Part shown: in pieces, positions 36,661 through 46,300 of the stretch
Position numbering within the stretch: the first letter of the stretch is position 1
How the letters are laid out: the number at the start of each line of letters is the position of its first letter
Origin: Rhodobacteraceae bacterium EL53
GTDB lineage: Bacteria > Pseudomonadota > Alphaproteobacteria > Rhodobacterales > Rhodobacteraceae
Reading direction: 5' to 3'
DNA length: 64,000 nt
NCBI GenBank assembly: GCA_900313015.1
Contig: OMPR01000008.1
Location: 372,001 to 436,000, forward strand
Program-made: the position numbers and the translations under genes
Notes under the pieces: model-generated
Told to the model about the DNA's origin: nothing
Databases searched by the model: none
The model's input: only the letters and a program-made list of their open reading frames with translations

Positions 36661-37098
36661 CTGTAAGAACGAAGTTAGAGAGGGCGAAAGTCCTTCCGCA
36701 AAACCTTCCCAATAGGGTGCCAGAGTTGTGAATTTTCGAATTCTTGCCTCTCTAACAGTCTGCTAATGGAGGCCATCTTGTTGTTCAATGAACGAGAAGG
36801 GTTGATGATAAAGAGTATTCACCACTGTCGTGGCAAGTAATGCATTATGTATTTTCAGCCTGAATCACCCTGAGGCATAGTCTAAGTGAGTTTTATGAGT
36901 AGTTTGTTGCCTCGTTCGCGAATGAGAATTCCACAACAGCTAAACTTCAAGGCCGATTTCGAGTTCTGCCAAAATGTTTGGATAAAGAAACAAACCGAGA
37001 AAATCTCTGATTGTGAAATCGAACCAAGGGCTTAGTGCATCTTTCCTTGAATCCCCTCACTGCCTTGTTTCTCAGAGCGCCCACCTATCACCTGAGTG
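36661..37098. other. AT-rich intergenic stretch with a separated inverted repeat
   Basis: No gene is visible. GTTAGAGAGG (36674-36683) and CCTCTCTAAC (36747-36756) are perfect complements about 63 nt apart and could close a structured RNA of about 83 nt that contains GCGAAAGTCC. The same 12-mer AAGTTAGAGAGG recurs in a hairpin at 48935-48957. The rest (36770-37090) has no open frame with a ribosome site that I would defend. Confidence 0.4.
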
Positions 37099-37332
37099 TC
37101 AGGCCTTTTTGCGGATCACATAAATTTGGTGATCTGGAGCATCGGTTTGTTCCACTAAAGTATGGCCCGATTCTGCACAAAAATGGGGAACATCCACGAT
37201 GGCTGCGGGATCATCCGCGAGCATGCAGAGGTTTTCACCCGGCAAAAGTGATTTGAGACGCTTGCGCGCTTTGAGGACGGGTAAAGGGCAAAGCAGCCCG
37301 CGCGCGTCGAGCTTTTCAGGTGTATCAGTCAT
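37099..37332 (-). CDS. TusA-family sulfurtransferase
   Basis: A protein of about 77 residues with the TusA/SirA core KLDARGLLCPLPVLKARKRLKSLLPGE, including the CPxP motif with the sulfur-carrying Cys. HFCAESGHTLVEQ follows near the C-terminus. These proteins pass persulfide sulfur, for example to tRNA modification or other acceptors. The start at 37332 (MTDTPEKLD) matches the family; an upstream in-frame ATG would add 16 unlikely residues. Divergent from ccdA, another thiol-related gene. Confidence 0.88.
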   Translation of the reverse strand: MTDTPEKLDARGLLCPLPVLKARKRLKSLLPGENLCMLADDPAAIVDVPHFCAESGHTLVEQTDAPDHQIYVIRKKA

Positions 37333-37438
37333 GAGATAGGGAATATTCTGCCTTGGTGCCTGTGTCCATAACGCACCCACAAGGATGTGACCGGATGGCC
37401 CCGTGACCTCGGACTGGGGATAGCATATGTGCTAATGC

Positions 37439-38191
37439 ATGTTCGGAATTGATATCATCGATGCGGGGCTGATCCCTGCCATGACTGTGGCGCTGATTGC
37501 TGGAATGTTCAGCTTTCTAAGCCCGTGCGTATTGCCCATTGTACCGCCTTATTTGGCCTATATGAGTGGTGTCTCCATTGGCGAAATGCAGAGCGAAGCA
37601 AGTGCGCGTCGGAAGTCTATCATCGCCGCGTTGTTTTTCGTGCTGGGCCTGTCCACTGTGTTCTTGCTGCTTGGCTTTACAGCGTCGGTTTTTGGTTCGT
37701 TCTTTTTGCAAAACCAAGAGCTTATGGCGCAAATATCAGGCGTTGTTGTTATAATCTTTGGCCTCCATTTCCTGAGTGTTTTTCGTATTCCTTTACTGGA
37801 CCGAGAAGCGCGTTTGGAAACAGGTGACGCAGGTGGGTCGACATTTGGGGCTTATGTGCTTGGGCTTGCGTTTGCCTTTGGTTGGACACCATGCATCGGC
37901 CCTCAGTTGGGCGCGATTCTTTCGCTCGCGGCGACAGAGGTCTCGGTGGCGCGCGGGACATTGCTTTTGGGGGTTTATGCCGCTGGTTTAGGCATTCCAT
38001 TCCTACTTGCTGCAATGTTTCTGAGCCGGTCAATGCGTATCATGAACAAGCTTAAGCGTCATATGGGGTTGATCGAAAAATGTATGGGCGGGTTGCTTTT
38101 GCTCGTCGGAATCATGTTGGTCACCGGTCTGTTCTCAAGCGTTTCGTTCTGGCTGCTTGAAATCTTTCCCTCGTTGGCGACACTTGGCTGA
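37439..38191 (+). CDS. ccdA: CcdA-type cytochrome c biogenesis transmembrane protein
   Basis: A 250-residue protein with six hydrophobic helices. The two redox cysteines are in FLSPCVLPIVPPYLAYMSG (helix 1) and FGWTPCIGPQLGAILSLAA (helix 4), the CcdA/DsbD pattern. It moves reducing power across the inner membrane to periplasmic thiol proteins for cytochrome c maturation. The ATG at 37439 lacks a strong ribosome site but gives the family length. Confidence 0.92.
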   Translation: MFGIDIIDAGLIPAMTVALIAGMFSFLSPCVLPIVPPYLAYMSGVSIGEMQSEASARRKSIIAALFFVLGLSTVFLLLGFTASVFGSFFLQNQELMAQISGVVVIIFGLHFLSVFRIPLLDREARLETGDAGGSTFGAYVLGLAFAFGWTPCIGPQLGAILSLAATEVSVARGTLLLGVYAAGLGIPFLLAAMFLSRSMRIMNKLKRHMGLIEKCMGGLLLLVGIMLVTGLFSSVSFWLLEIFPSLATLG

Positions 38192-38245
38192 CTTTTTCTC
38201 GCCTGAATAAGCCTTTATGATCCCCTTCAAAGCAAGAGGGGTGTC

Positions 38246-39496
38246 ATGGCGTCCGAGCAGCAACAGGCAAGTCAGGTGAAACGTCGCCGGGTTTTTTACA
38301 TTCCTGGTTATGACCCGATTCATCCACGCCGCTATCGCGAACTCTACCGAAAAGAAGGGGCCGAACAGGCTGAGCTTTCTGGATATGACATTGGCCTCAA
38401 ACCTAAAGCAACCAAAGGTCCCTATGGTTGGCATGTGACTGCGACGCAGGAGGGCGCGCGGGTCGAGGCCGATATCGAGGTTCTCGTTTGGTCAGATATC
38501 GTTCGCGACAGCATGTCGTCCACAATTCCGGCCACCTATATTCAGTTGGTGCAGACGGCTTGGACCTATATTGGTTCGGGGGCGTTGTGGCGGTTGATGA
38601 AACTACGCAAAGGGCCGGTGATTGCCGCATTGTATCCTGTGGGAATGTTACTGTTACAATTGGTTTTGGCGCTGGCCATTGCTTTTGGGGTCTATAGCGC
38701 ACTATTCACGGCGGCCCTTTGGTTACCGATGGCTCCGAACCTTCTTTTACAGATCGTCGCACTGTGCGCGGGGGCAGGCGTAGGCGTTGCGGTGTTGCGG
38801 TGGTTTCGCGCAAGAGACGGCAAGTTCTTTGCCTATTACCTCATGCACGATTATGCGTATTCCGCGCAATCCAACGGCGCGAACCCACCCGAATTGGAAG
38901 CCCGGATCGCTGAGTTTACCGATTTGATTGCCGAAGCACTGACGCAAGACGTCGATGAGGTTCTGGTTGTTGGCCACAGCTCTGGCGCCCATGTGGGGGT
39001 GAGTGTTTTGGCCGATTTGATCCGCGCCGGACGTGTGCCACCGTCAGGACCTGCATTGGGGTTTCTGTCGCTGGGGCAGGTGGTTCCAATGGTGTCATTT
39101 TTGCCAAAGGCCGAACGGCTTCGCACGGATCTCAAGTATCTGAGTGCGCGCGCCGAGTTGAATTGGGTGGATGTGTCTGCGCCGGGCGATGGATGTGCCT
39201 TTGCACTTTGTGATCCAGTCACGGTCAGCGGTGTGGCTCCGGCAGATAAGCGATGGCCACTGGTCTTTTCAGCAGCGTTTACCCAAACACTGTCACCTAA
39301 ACGCTGGGCAGAGTTGCGGTGGAGGTTCTTTAGACTACATTTTCAATATCTGTGTGCTTTTGATCAGCCCGGCGACTATGATTATTTTCGTATCACAGCC
39401 GGCCCGATGACGTTGGCAGAACGATACAAAGACCGTGCACCGTCAAAATCTCGGATAGATGTGGCAATCTCAAAATATACTTCGGTTGATTCTTGA
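38246..39496 (+). CDS. Membrane-associated alpha/beta hydrolase-like protein
   Basis: A 416-residue protein. The N-terminus RRRVFYIPGYDPIHPRRYRELYRKEG suits an alpha/beta fold start. Two or three hydrophobic segments follow at about 128-185. A nucleophile elbow VVGHSSGAHVGVSVLAD lies near 241-257 with Ser243 as likely nucleophile. A later Asp (VSAPGDGCAF) and His (RLHFQYLCAFDQP) may complete a triad, but I cannot place them firmly. Its stop overlaps the P450 start (TTGATG), so the two probably work together, perhaps on a lipid or ester. The function is unknown. Confidence 0.7.
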   Translation: MASEQQQASQVKRRRVFYIPGYDPIHPRRYRELYRKEGAEQAELSGYDIGLKPKATKGPYGWHVTATQEGARVEADIEVLVWSDIVRDSMSSTIPATYIQLVQTAWTYIGSGALWRLMKLRKGPVIAALYPVGMLLLQLVLALAIAFGVYSALFTAALWLPMAPNLLLQIVALCAGAGVGVAVLRWFRARDGKFFAYYLMHDYAYSAQSNGANPPELEARIAEFTDLIAEALTQDVDEVLVVGHSSGAHVGVSVLADLIRAGRVPPSGPALGFLSLGQVVPMVSFLPKAERLRTDLKYLSARAELNWVDVSAPGDGCAFALCDPVTVSGVAPADKRWPLVFSAAFTQTLSPKRWAELRWRFFRLHFQYLCAFDQPGDYDYFRITAGPMTLAERYKDRAPSKSRIDVAISKYTSVDS

Positions 39497-40845
39497 TGCT
39501 CCCTCCCAAACCCCCCGCGCGCCCGGACAAAGTGTCCTTGTTTCGGTACCTTCGCTTGTTTCGACAGGATTTGTTATCGGCGCAGCCCAAGCGATTGTAT
39601 CGCGCTTGGATGGCTGAGTTTCGCACGCCGTTTTTCCGGTCTTTTTTGGTGAACCAGCCGGATCTTGTGGAAACGGTTCTCAAGACGCGTCCTGATGATT
39701 TTCCCAAATCGGGCCGGATCAGCGAGGGCCTCAGACCTTTGTTGGGAAATTCCGTGTTTTTGACCAACGGTGAGACGTGGAAACGCCAGCGGCGGATTAT
39801 TGACCCCTCGTTCGAAGGGGGCCGTTTGCGAGATACTTTTCCTGCGATGAGGGAGGCGGCACAGGCTTGTGTGACGCGCTTGCAAGGGCAGGTTGGGCAA
39901 GAGGTCGAATTTGAAGAGGTGACAAGTCACGCCGCTGCAGATGTGATTTTTCGTACTCTGTTTTCTATCCCGATAGAGCATGAAATCGCCGGGCAAGTGT
40001 TTACGCGGTTTCGCGACTATCAGCGTCAGCAACCTTTGTTGAACTTGGCGGCTTTCGTGCCTTTGCCCAGTTGGATGCCTCGGTTTCATGCGCGTCAAAC
40101 CAAACGGGCAGCCAAGGAAATCCGTGGCTTGATTGCGCAGCTGACATCCACGCGGATGGCTGAAATCGAGGCGGGAACGGCCCCAGATGATCTTGCGACC
40201 AAGATCATGACTACCAAAGATCCCCAAACCGGCGAACGGTTTGATACCGAAGAAATGATTGATCAGGTTGCGATCTTTTTTCTGGCGGGCCATGAAACCA
40301 GCGCGTCAGCTTTGGCGTGGACTTTGTACCTGATGGCTCTTTACCCTGATTGGCAGGACCGACTGGCAGAAGAGGCGACCGCTCTTGACCAAGAAGGGTT
40401 TGGCGTGATGTCCAAACTCCGCCTCAGTCGTGATGTGTTTCGCGAGGCACTACGGCTCTACCCACCAGTTCCAATGATGGTGCGCGAAGCCAGTTGTCCT
40501 GAGAAGTTTCGGGATCGCGCGGTCCCCAAAGGGGCCCAGATTGTATTGAGCCCATGGCATTTGCACCGTCAGGAACGTTTGTGGGACAATCCGGATGGGT
40601 TTGATCCCACCCGGTGGCAAACTGAAAACGGCAAAACCTGTCAACGCACGGCCTATATCCCGTTTTCCACTGGTCCTCGTGTGTGTCCGGGGGCAGGTTT
40701 TGCCATGGTCGAAGGGCCACTGATCCTGTCGATGATTTTACGTCGTTTCCGAATAGAATGTGTGGCGGGTAAAGATCCGGTTCCTGTGGCACATCTGACT
40801 GTTCGTGCGGCGGATGGTATCTGGTTGCGTTTGGTTGAGCGCTAA
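39496..40845 (+). CDS. Cytochrome P450
   Basis: A protein of about 449 residues. The I-helix AIFFLAGHETSASALAWTLYLMA has the AGxET oxygen-activation motif. The K-helix ExxR is in FREALRLYPPVPMMVREA. The heme loop FSTGPRVCPGAGFA carries the axial Cys (FxxGxRxCxG). There is no N-terminal membrane anchor, so it is a soluble bacterial P450. No ferredoxin or reductase gene is adjacent. The ATG at 39496 overlaps the hydrolase stop by one base. Substrate unknown. Confidence 0.93.
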   Translation: MLPPKPPARPDKVSLFRYLRLFRQDLLSAQPKRLYRAWMAEFRTPFFRSFLVNQPDLVETVLKTRPDDFPKSGRISEGLRPLLGNSVFLTNGETWKRQRRIIDPSFEGGRLRDTFPAMREAAQACVTRLQGQVGQEVEFEEVTSHAAADVIFRTLFSIPIEHEIAGQVFTRFRDYQRQQPLLNLAAFVPLPSWMPRFHARQTKRAAKEIRGLIAQLTSTRMAEIEAGTAPDDLATKIMTTKDPQTGERFDTEEMIDQVAIFFLAGHETSASALAWTLYLMALYPDWQDRLAEEATALDQEGFGVMSKLRLSRDVFREALRLYPPVPMMVREASCPEKFRDRAVPKGAQIVLSPWHLHRQERLWDNPDGFDPTRWQTENGKTCQRTAYIPFSTGPRVCPGAGFAMVEGPLILSMILRRFRIECVAGKDPVPVAHLTVRAADGIWLRLVER

Positions 40846-40914
40846 CAAACTACCATCTGTCAGAGCCTTGCTGTATGCGGGGCGCAAAGCGGAATCAATT
40901 CACAGGAATTTATT

Positions 40915-41796
40915 ATGGCGAACGCAGATCAGCGTGAACAGATGACGAATGGCGCAGGCTTCATTGCAGCTTTGGATCAAAGCGGTGGCTCAACTCCAAA
41001 AGCGCTGGCGCTCTATGGTGTGGATGCCTCTGATTACAATTCAGAAGAAGAAATGTTCGCAGAAGTGCAGAACATGCGCGCACGGATCATTCTGGCTGAC
41101 GATTTTACCAATGCTAAAGTCATCGCAGCCATATTGTTTGAACGTACTTTGGGTGAAAGTATCGACGGTAAATCTGTTGCAGATTACCTGTGGTCCGAAA
41201 AGAACGTTGTGCCGTTTCTGAAGATCGACAAAGGTCTGGAAGACGAAGCAAACGGCGTTCAACTGATGAAGCCAATCCCGGGTCTGGCAGATACACTGGC
41301 CAAGGCGACCGGCGTGTTCGGCACCAAAGAGCGCTCTGTCATCAACGAAGCAAACGCCGAAGGAATTGCTGCCGTCGTTGCGCAGCAGTTTGACGTTGCG
41401 CGCGAAGTTGTTGCTGCCGGGATGGTTCCAATCGTTGAACCCGAGGTGAACATCCACTCGGCAACCAAATCAGAAGCCGAAGCCATCCTGAAGGCAGAGA
41501 TCCTTAAGAACCTCGATACCTTGGATGAGGGTCAGGATATCATGCTGAAATTGACCATTCCGAACGAAGCCAACCTGTATGATGCACTCGCCGATCACCC
41601 CCGCGTGATGCGTGTTGTGGCACTATCGGGTGGGTATTCCACAGAACAAGCCTGTGATCTGCTCAGCCAGAATGGCAAAATGATCGCGTCTTTCTCGCGG
41701 GCTTTGACCGAAGGTCTTTCCAAGCAAATGTCTGATGCGGAATTCAACACTGCATTGGGCAGCAACATCGACAAGATCTACCAAGCTTCGATCTAA
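40915..41796 (+). CDS. Fructose-bisphosphate aldolase, class I
   Basis: A 293-residue class I aldolase of the bacterial type. GAGFIAALDQSGGSTPKALALYG is the N-terminal signature. VPFLKIDKGLEDEANGVQLMKP and PIVEPEVNIHS follow; the Schiff-base lysine lies in LKLTIPNEANLYD. It cleaves fructose-1,6-bisphosphate without a metal. CACAGGAATTTATT precedes the ATG. A strong terminator follows. Confidence 0.93.
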   Translation: MANADQREQMTNGAGFIAALDQSGGSTPKALALYGVDASDYNSEEEMFAEVQNMRARIILADDFTNAKVIAAILFERTLGESIDGKSVADYLWSEKNVVPFLKIDKGLEDEANGVQLMKPIPGLADTLAKATGVFGTKERSVINEANAEGIAAVVAQQFDVAREVVAAGMVPIVEPEVNIHSATKSEAEAILKAEILKNLDTLDEGQDIMLKLTIPNEANLYDALADHPRVMRVVALSGGYSTEQACDLLSQNGKMIASFSRALTEGLSKQMSDAEFNTALGSNIDKIYQASI

Positions 41797-41830
41797 TAAG
41801 ATTATTAACCAGTCGGTTACAGATTTGAAG

Positions 41831-41867
41831 AAATGGCCCCGCTGGTTTCAGCGGGGCCATTTTTGTT
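41831..41867 (+). terminator. Rho-independent terminator after the aldolase gene
   Basis: AAATGGCCCCGCTG (41831-41844) pairs with CAGCGGGGCCATTT (41849-41862) around GTTT, followed by TTGTT. The stem is 14 bp and perfect. Confidence 0.92.
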
Positions 41868-42007
41868 ACAGTGAATATCACACATCGGTCGATGTGAGAC
41901 CTACACAATTCGGCGATTTTGGACACGAAAGAGACTGTTGATAGGTGCGGAAGGCAGGTAAGAATTAGCTGAATAGGCGTGCCGCTTCTGCTGAAATAGG
42001 TTTTTAG

Positions 42008-43009
42008 ATGATCCACACTGCTAAACCGATGGCTATCACGATGGGCGACCCGGCGGGTATTGGCCCTGAGATTATCGTTAAATTGCTGTCTGCCGCACCG
42101 GAAACGGGACGATATGTGGTCTTTGGATGCCCAAATGTCATGCAGCGGGCAGTTGACGTCGTTGGTGCCAATTTCGCCATACAAGCGCGTGACCGGGTTC
42201 AAGACGCGCAATTCGAAAGCGGGACGATAGACGTCGTCGAGACAACCCGATTTGCCCCCTTACCACCCTTTGGTGAAATCCGCGCAGATTGTGGGCAGGC
42301 GGCTTTTGATGCCATCAAAGCGGGTATCGAATGCGCGTTAGAGGGCAGCGTTTCTGGCATCGTAACTGCTCCCATTCATAAAGAAGCCTTATCTGCTGCC
42401 GGGGTGAAATACCCTGGTCACACGGAAATGCTGGCGGATTTAGGCGGCGCAGTTAAAGTGGCCATGTTGCTTGGAAATGACGTTATCCGCACGGTTTTGG
42501 TAACCATTCACTGTTCGCTTTTGGATGCGATCAAGGGTGCGGATTTTGAGGCCCAGATGGCCGCAATACGTTGGGCGGATCAGGGGGCACGGGCACTGGG
42601 CTATGAAAACCCGCGTGTCGCCGTGGCGGGACTAAACCCCCATGCTGGTGAAGGGGGGCTGTTTGGGCGCGAGGAAATCGAAATTATTTCACCTGCGATT
42701 AAGGCCGCTCAAGCCGAAGGAATAAATGCTTCGGGCCCTTGGCCTGGAGATACTGTATTCATGCAAGCCCGTCAGGGGCATTTCGATATTGTCGTCGCAC
42801 AATATCACGATCAGGGGCTTATACCGGTCAAATACATGGGGCTGGATCAAGGGGTGAATATTACCCTTGGATTGCCGTTTATACGGACCAGTCCTGATCA
42901 CGGTACTGCCTTTGACATCGCAGGGCAGGGGATCGCGAGCGAGGCAAGTCTCGTAACCGCGATGCAGTACGCCTTGCGGCTTCAAAACAGCGACAACCAG
43001 AGGTACTAA
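42008..43009 (+). CDS. pdxA: 4-hydroxythreonine-4-phosphate dehydrogenase
   Basis: A 333-residue protein with the PdxA signatures: AITMGDPAGIGPEIIVK, SGIVTAPIHKEAL, YPGHTEMLA, GLNPHAGEGGLFGREE, and VVAQYHDQGLIPVKYMG with metal-binding His residues. It oxidises 4-phosphohydroxy-threonine in pyridoxal phosphate synthesis. It stands alone rather than next to ksgA or surA as in many bacteria. Confidence 0.93.
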   Translation: MIHTAKPMAITMGDPAGIGPEIIVKLLSAAPETGRYVVFGCPNVMQRAVDVVGANFAIQARDRVQDAQFESGTIDVVETTRFAPLPPFGEIRADCGQAAFDAIKAGIECALEGSVSGIVTAPIHKEALSAAGVKYPGHTEMLADLGGAVKVAMLLGNDVIRTVLVTIHCSLLDAIKGADFEAQMAAIRWADQGARALGYENPRVAVAGLNPHAGEGGLFGREEIEIISPAIKAAQAEGINASGPWPGDTVFMQARQGHFDIVVAQYHDQGLIPVKYMGLDQGVNITLGLPFIRTSPDHGTAFDIAGQGIASEASLVTAMQYALRLQNSDNQRY

Positions 43010-43339
43010 ACACGACCTAAGCTGTTACACGACTCCGCGTTCAGCGTTGCAAGGTACCGTGATCAATCAAGTAGGTCAGGCAATTTGCATGGATGAGATT
43101 ACGGTCATCGCAGATCAGGTTTTGACCAAGGTTTTTCACCGATGTGATCGTCAAAGCGACGTCGATTTGTAATCACATCTGAAGGTGTTTCCCAGTTGGC
43201 AACTCTATCCGCGTTGCAAGAGCAATAAGTAGCGCCGCATTCCAATTTGGAAGCTGCGCGATTTGGCGATCAAGCGTGACAGACGGGTGTGGACAAACAA
43301 ACATGTTTCCCGATCACGATTTTTCTGAGAAGATTGTGT
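43010..43339. other. 330-bp gap between pdxA and the cyclase gene
   Basis: No gene I would defend. A short plus-strand frame opening at 43089 (MDEITVIADQVLTKVF, ending at a TAA about 80 bp on) lacks a ribosome site. No strong hairpin is apparent. Confidence 0.4.
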
Positions 43340-46300
43340 ATGAGTTCCTCTGTTTCAAGTTGGCTGGGTCACTTGGGTCTCGGCGTTTATGCTGAGGTTT
43401 TTTCCGAAAACGATGTCGATATGCGCGTTTTGCCGCTTTTGGAGGAAGCCGATCTTCGCGAATTGGGAGTTTCCCTTGGTCATCGCAAAGTTCTGCTGGC
43501 TGCGATCGCCAATATTGGATCTGAGTCTCCTCCGGAGAACATACCAGAGATCGAAACCGCTGCTGCACCGAAACTGGAAACGACCCCCACTGATGACGCT
43601 GAACACCGGCTGTTAACTATACTATTCGCTGACATTGTTGGATCCACAGAATTATCTCAGCAGTTAACGCCTGAGCAGATGCGGGAAATTCTGCGCAGTT
43701 TTCAGGATGCTGTGACCGGCGTCGTTTCAAAATATGGCGGCTACGTCGCAAAGTATTTGGGCGATGGGGCTTTAACCTATTTCGGATGGCCCACGGCCTA
43801 CGAAGATCATGCTAGCCGGGCAGTCCACGCTGGTTTGGAAATCATTGAAGCAATAGAAGATATTCGGTTCAATGATATTGCGATGTCGGCACGGGTGGGT
43901 ATCGCAACGGGCCACGTCGTGGTTGGAGATCTAGTTAGCGCAGGCGGCATCGAAACAGGCGCAATTGCAGGAGACACGCCAAACCTAGCAGCTCGTTTAC
44001 AGGCTCAGGCTCGCCCAGGCGAAGTTGTAATCGGGCCCGACACCCAAAGGCTTTGCGGTGGAGAGTTCATACTAGAAACCTTGGGCGAAACGCGTCTCAA
44101 AGGGTACGAAAATGAAATCGTACCGCACCGTGTTGTCGAGTTGAAGAAATTGGAAAGCCGATTTTCGGCGCAAACTAGATCTGGTTCAGCAGAATTGGTG
44201 GGGCGGGTCGGCGAATTGCAGATTTTGCTTGATCGTTGGCAGAGCGCGTTAAAAGGCAAAGGCCAGATGGTGCTGATTTCTGGCGACGCTGGTATTGGCA
44301 AATCCCGCCTAGTCGAAGAACTGATGCGAGCGGTGGTTCAAACACCACACGAATTAGTGCGAATGCAGTGTTCCCCCTACCATTCTACCAGCGCGTTTCA
44401 CCCCATCGCCGAGCGCATCCTTAGATTATCGGGAATTAAGCCCGATGACGCAGCGGACATCAGGGCTGCGAAAATCAAATCGATGTTGAAGGTTGCGCCG
44501 CCGCAGGTTCCGCATGCCGTAGAGGTCTATGCTGAATTGCTGTCTATTGAACTGGCAAAATCTCCTGAAACCCTGTCGCTTGCACCGCAAGATCTGAAAG
44601 ATCTAACAATACAAACAATTGTCGAACGTATGGCCGCGATGGCCAATAACCAACCGGTTCTGATGGTGCTAGAAGATAGTCATTGGATTGATCCATCAAC
44701 ACAAGAAGTGCTTGAAAGATTGGCATCAAGAATTTCTGATCTTCCTGCTCTAGTGGTTGTTACGCAAAGACCAGAAGGCGCATCTGACTGGACGCTAGAT
44801 TTTGACAATGCGACGCAGCTACCGATTGGCTTACTGACCCGGGAACAGACTGCCGAAATGATGTCGGGCATTTTGGGGCAAACGCCTGACACTACATTTA
44901 TTGATTACATGGAAACCCGGGCCGCAGGCATCCCTCTATTTGTCGAAGAATTAACCCGCTCTGTTGCTGAACGCAGCGATAGTGACAGCGATGCGACCAT
45001 TCCGGATACGCTGCAAGGCTCTCTGATGGCGCGGTTGGACAAGCTGTCATCCGGTGCGAGAAACGTTGCCTTAGTTGCATCTGTCATAGGCCGCGATTTT
45101 GAGCCACAGTTACTGGCAAGCGTTCTTTCCACAAAAGTCGGTGAGCTAGAACCCCATCTAGGAGAGCTGGCTCGTGCTCGTATTCTGGTGTCTGGCGTGT
45201 CTGGACCGGGAGCCCGCATGTTTCGTCACGCGCTTATACAGGACACAGCATATCAATCGCTTTTGTCTCGCACGAGACAGGCGCATCATCTGGCCATTGG
45301 CCGAGCACTAGAAGCAGGTATCGGTGGTGTGGTTGAGCGTGAACCCGAGGTTCTCGCTCGTCATTTTACCGAGGCGGGTAATCCCAGAGACGCGATAGGC
45401 TACTGGATCAAGGCCGCTGAACGGGCACTTGCGCGCTCAGCCAATTTCGAGGCCGTTGAACATGCAAAAGCTGCGATATCACTTGCAGATCAACTTGAAG
45501 ATAAAGCTGAGCAATTGAGCGCCAAAATCGCCACGGGTGTTCTTTTGGGCCGCGCGCTTGATAGTGCAGGTGAGATACACCAGGCGTGCCAGGTGCTAAA
45601 AGCAGCTGTCGACCTAGCAGATAAGCACGCTGATCTCGAACGCTTCGCTGATGCAGTCATACATTTTAGTAGCTCGCTGTTTCTGTCTTCGTTACCCGTC
45701 TCGTCCTCGATTGACCTTCTCGAAGAGGCTTTGGCAAGGACACCCAAGGATAACCAGAAATTGCGATGCCAGCTGCTCAGCACATTGGCCCGCGGTTGCC
45801 AGATGGAAGGCGCTCCTAGAAAGAGCGCGCGTTATCGTGCAGAGGCTCTAACGCTCGTGCGCCAATTGGACGACAAGGCATCTCTTTGTAGTCTCTTGTT
45901 CTCTGAATTTCTGACTCCAATAAGTGTACGCGAAGTGATTGAACTTGGGTCATGGCGCTCAAAATTGGACGAAATGCTTCTTGTTTCTGATGAGGTCAAT
46001 GATACGGAACGTGCGCGCGCGCGCTCTTTAGAGGTTTTCGTGTGCGCTGAAATGGGCGACCGCGACCGCATGGATCAAGCACTGACCCATTTGGCCCAGC
46101 TCGGCGAAAACCGGCAACACATGCATTTCGAAGTCATATTGTCTCATGGGATGGCAATGAAGGCGATATTGGACGGCGATTTCCAAGCGGCAGAAGAATT
46201 GACGAACAGGGCATTTGACCTTGGTCAGAAAACATACGGTGGAGCGATGGAAGGTGTACATGGGATGCAAATGTTCACCATTCGCCGCGAGCAGGGGCGT

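Noticed and set aside
43089-43172. Short frame MDEITVIADQVLTKVF... between pdxA and the cyclase gene
   Set aside because: No ribosome site and only 27 codons. It could be a gene fragment, but nothing supports expression.
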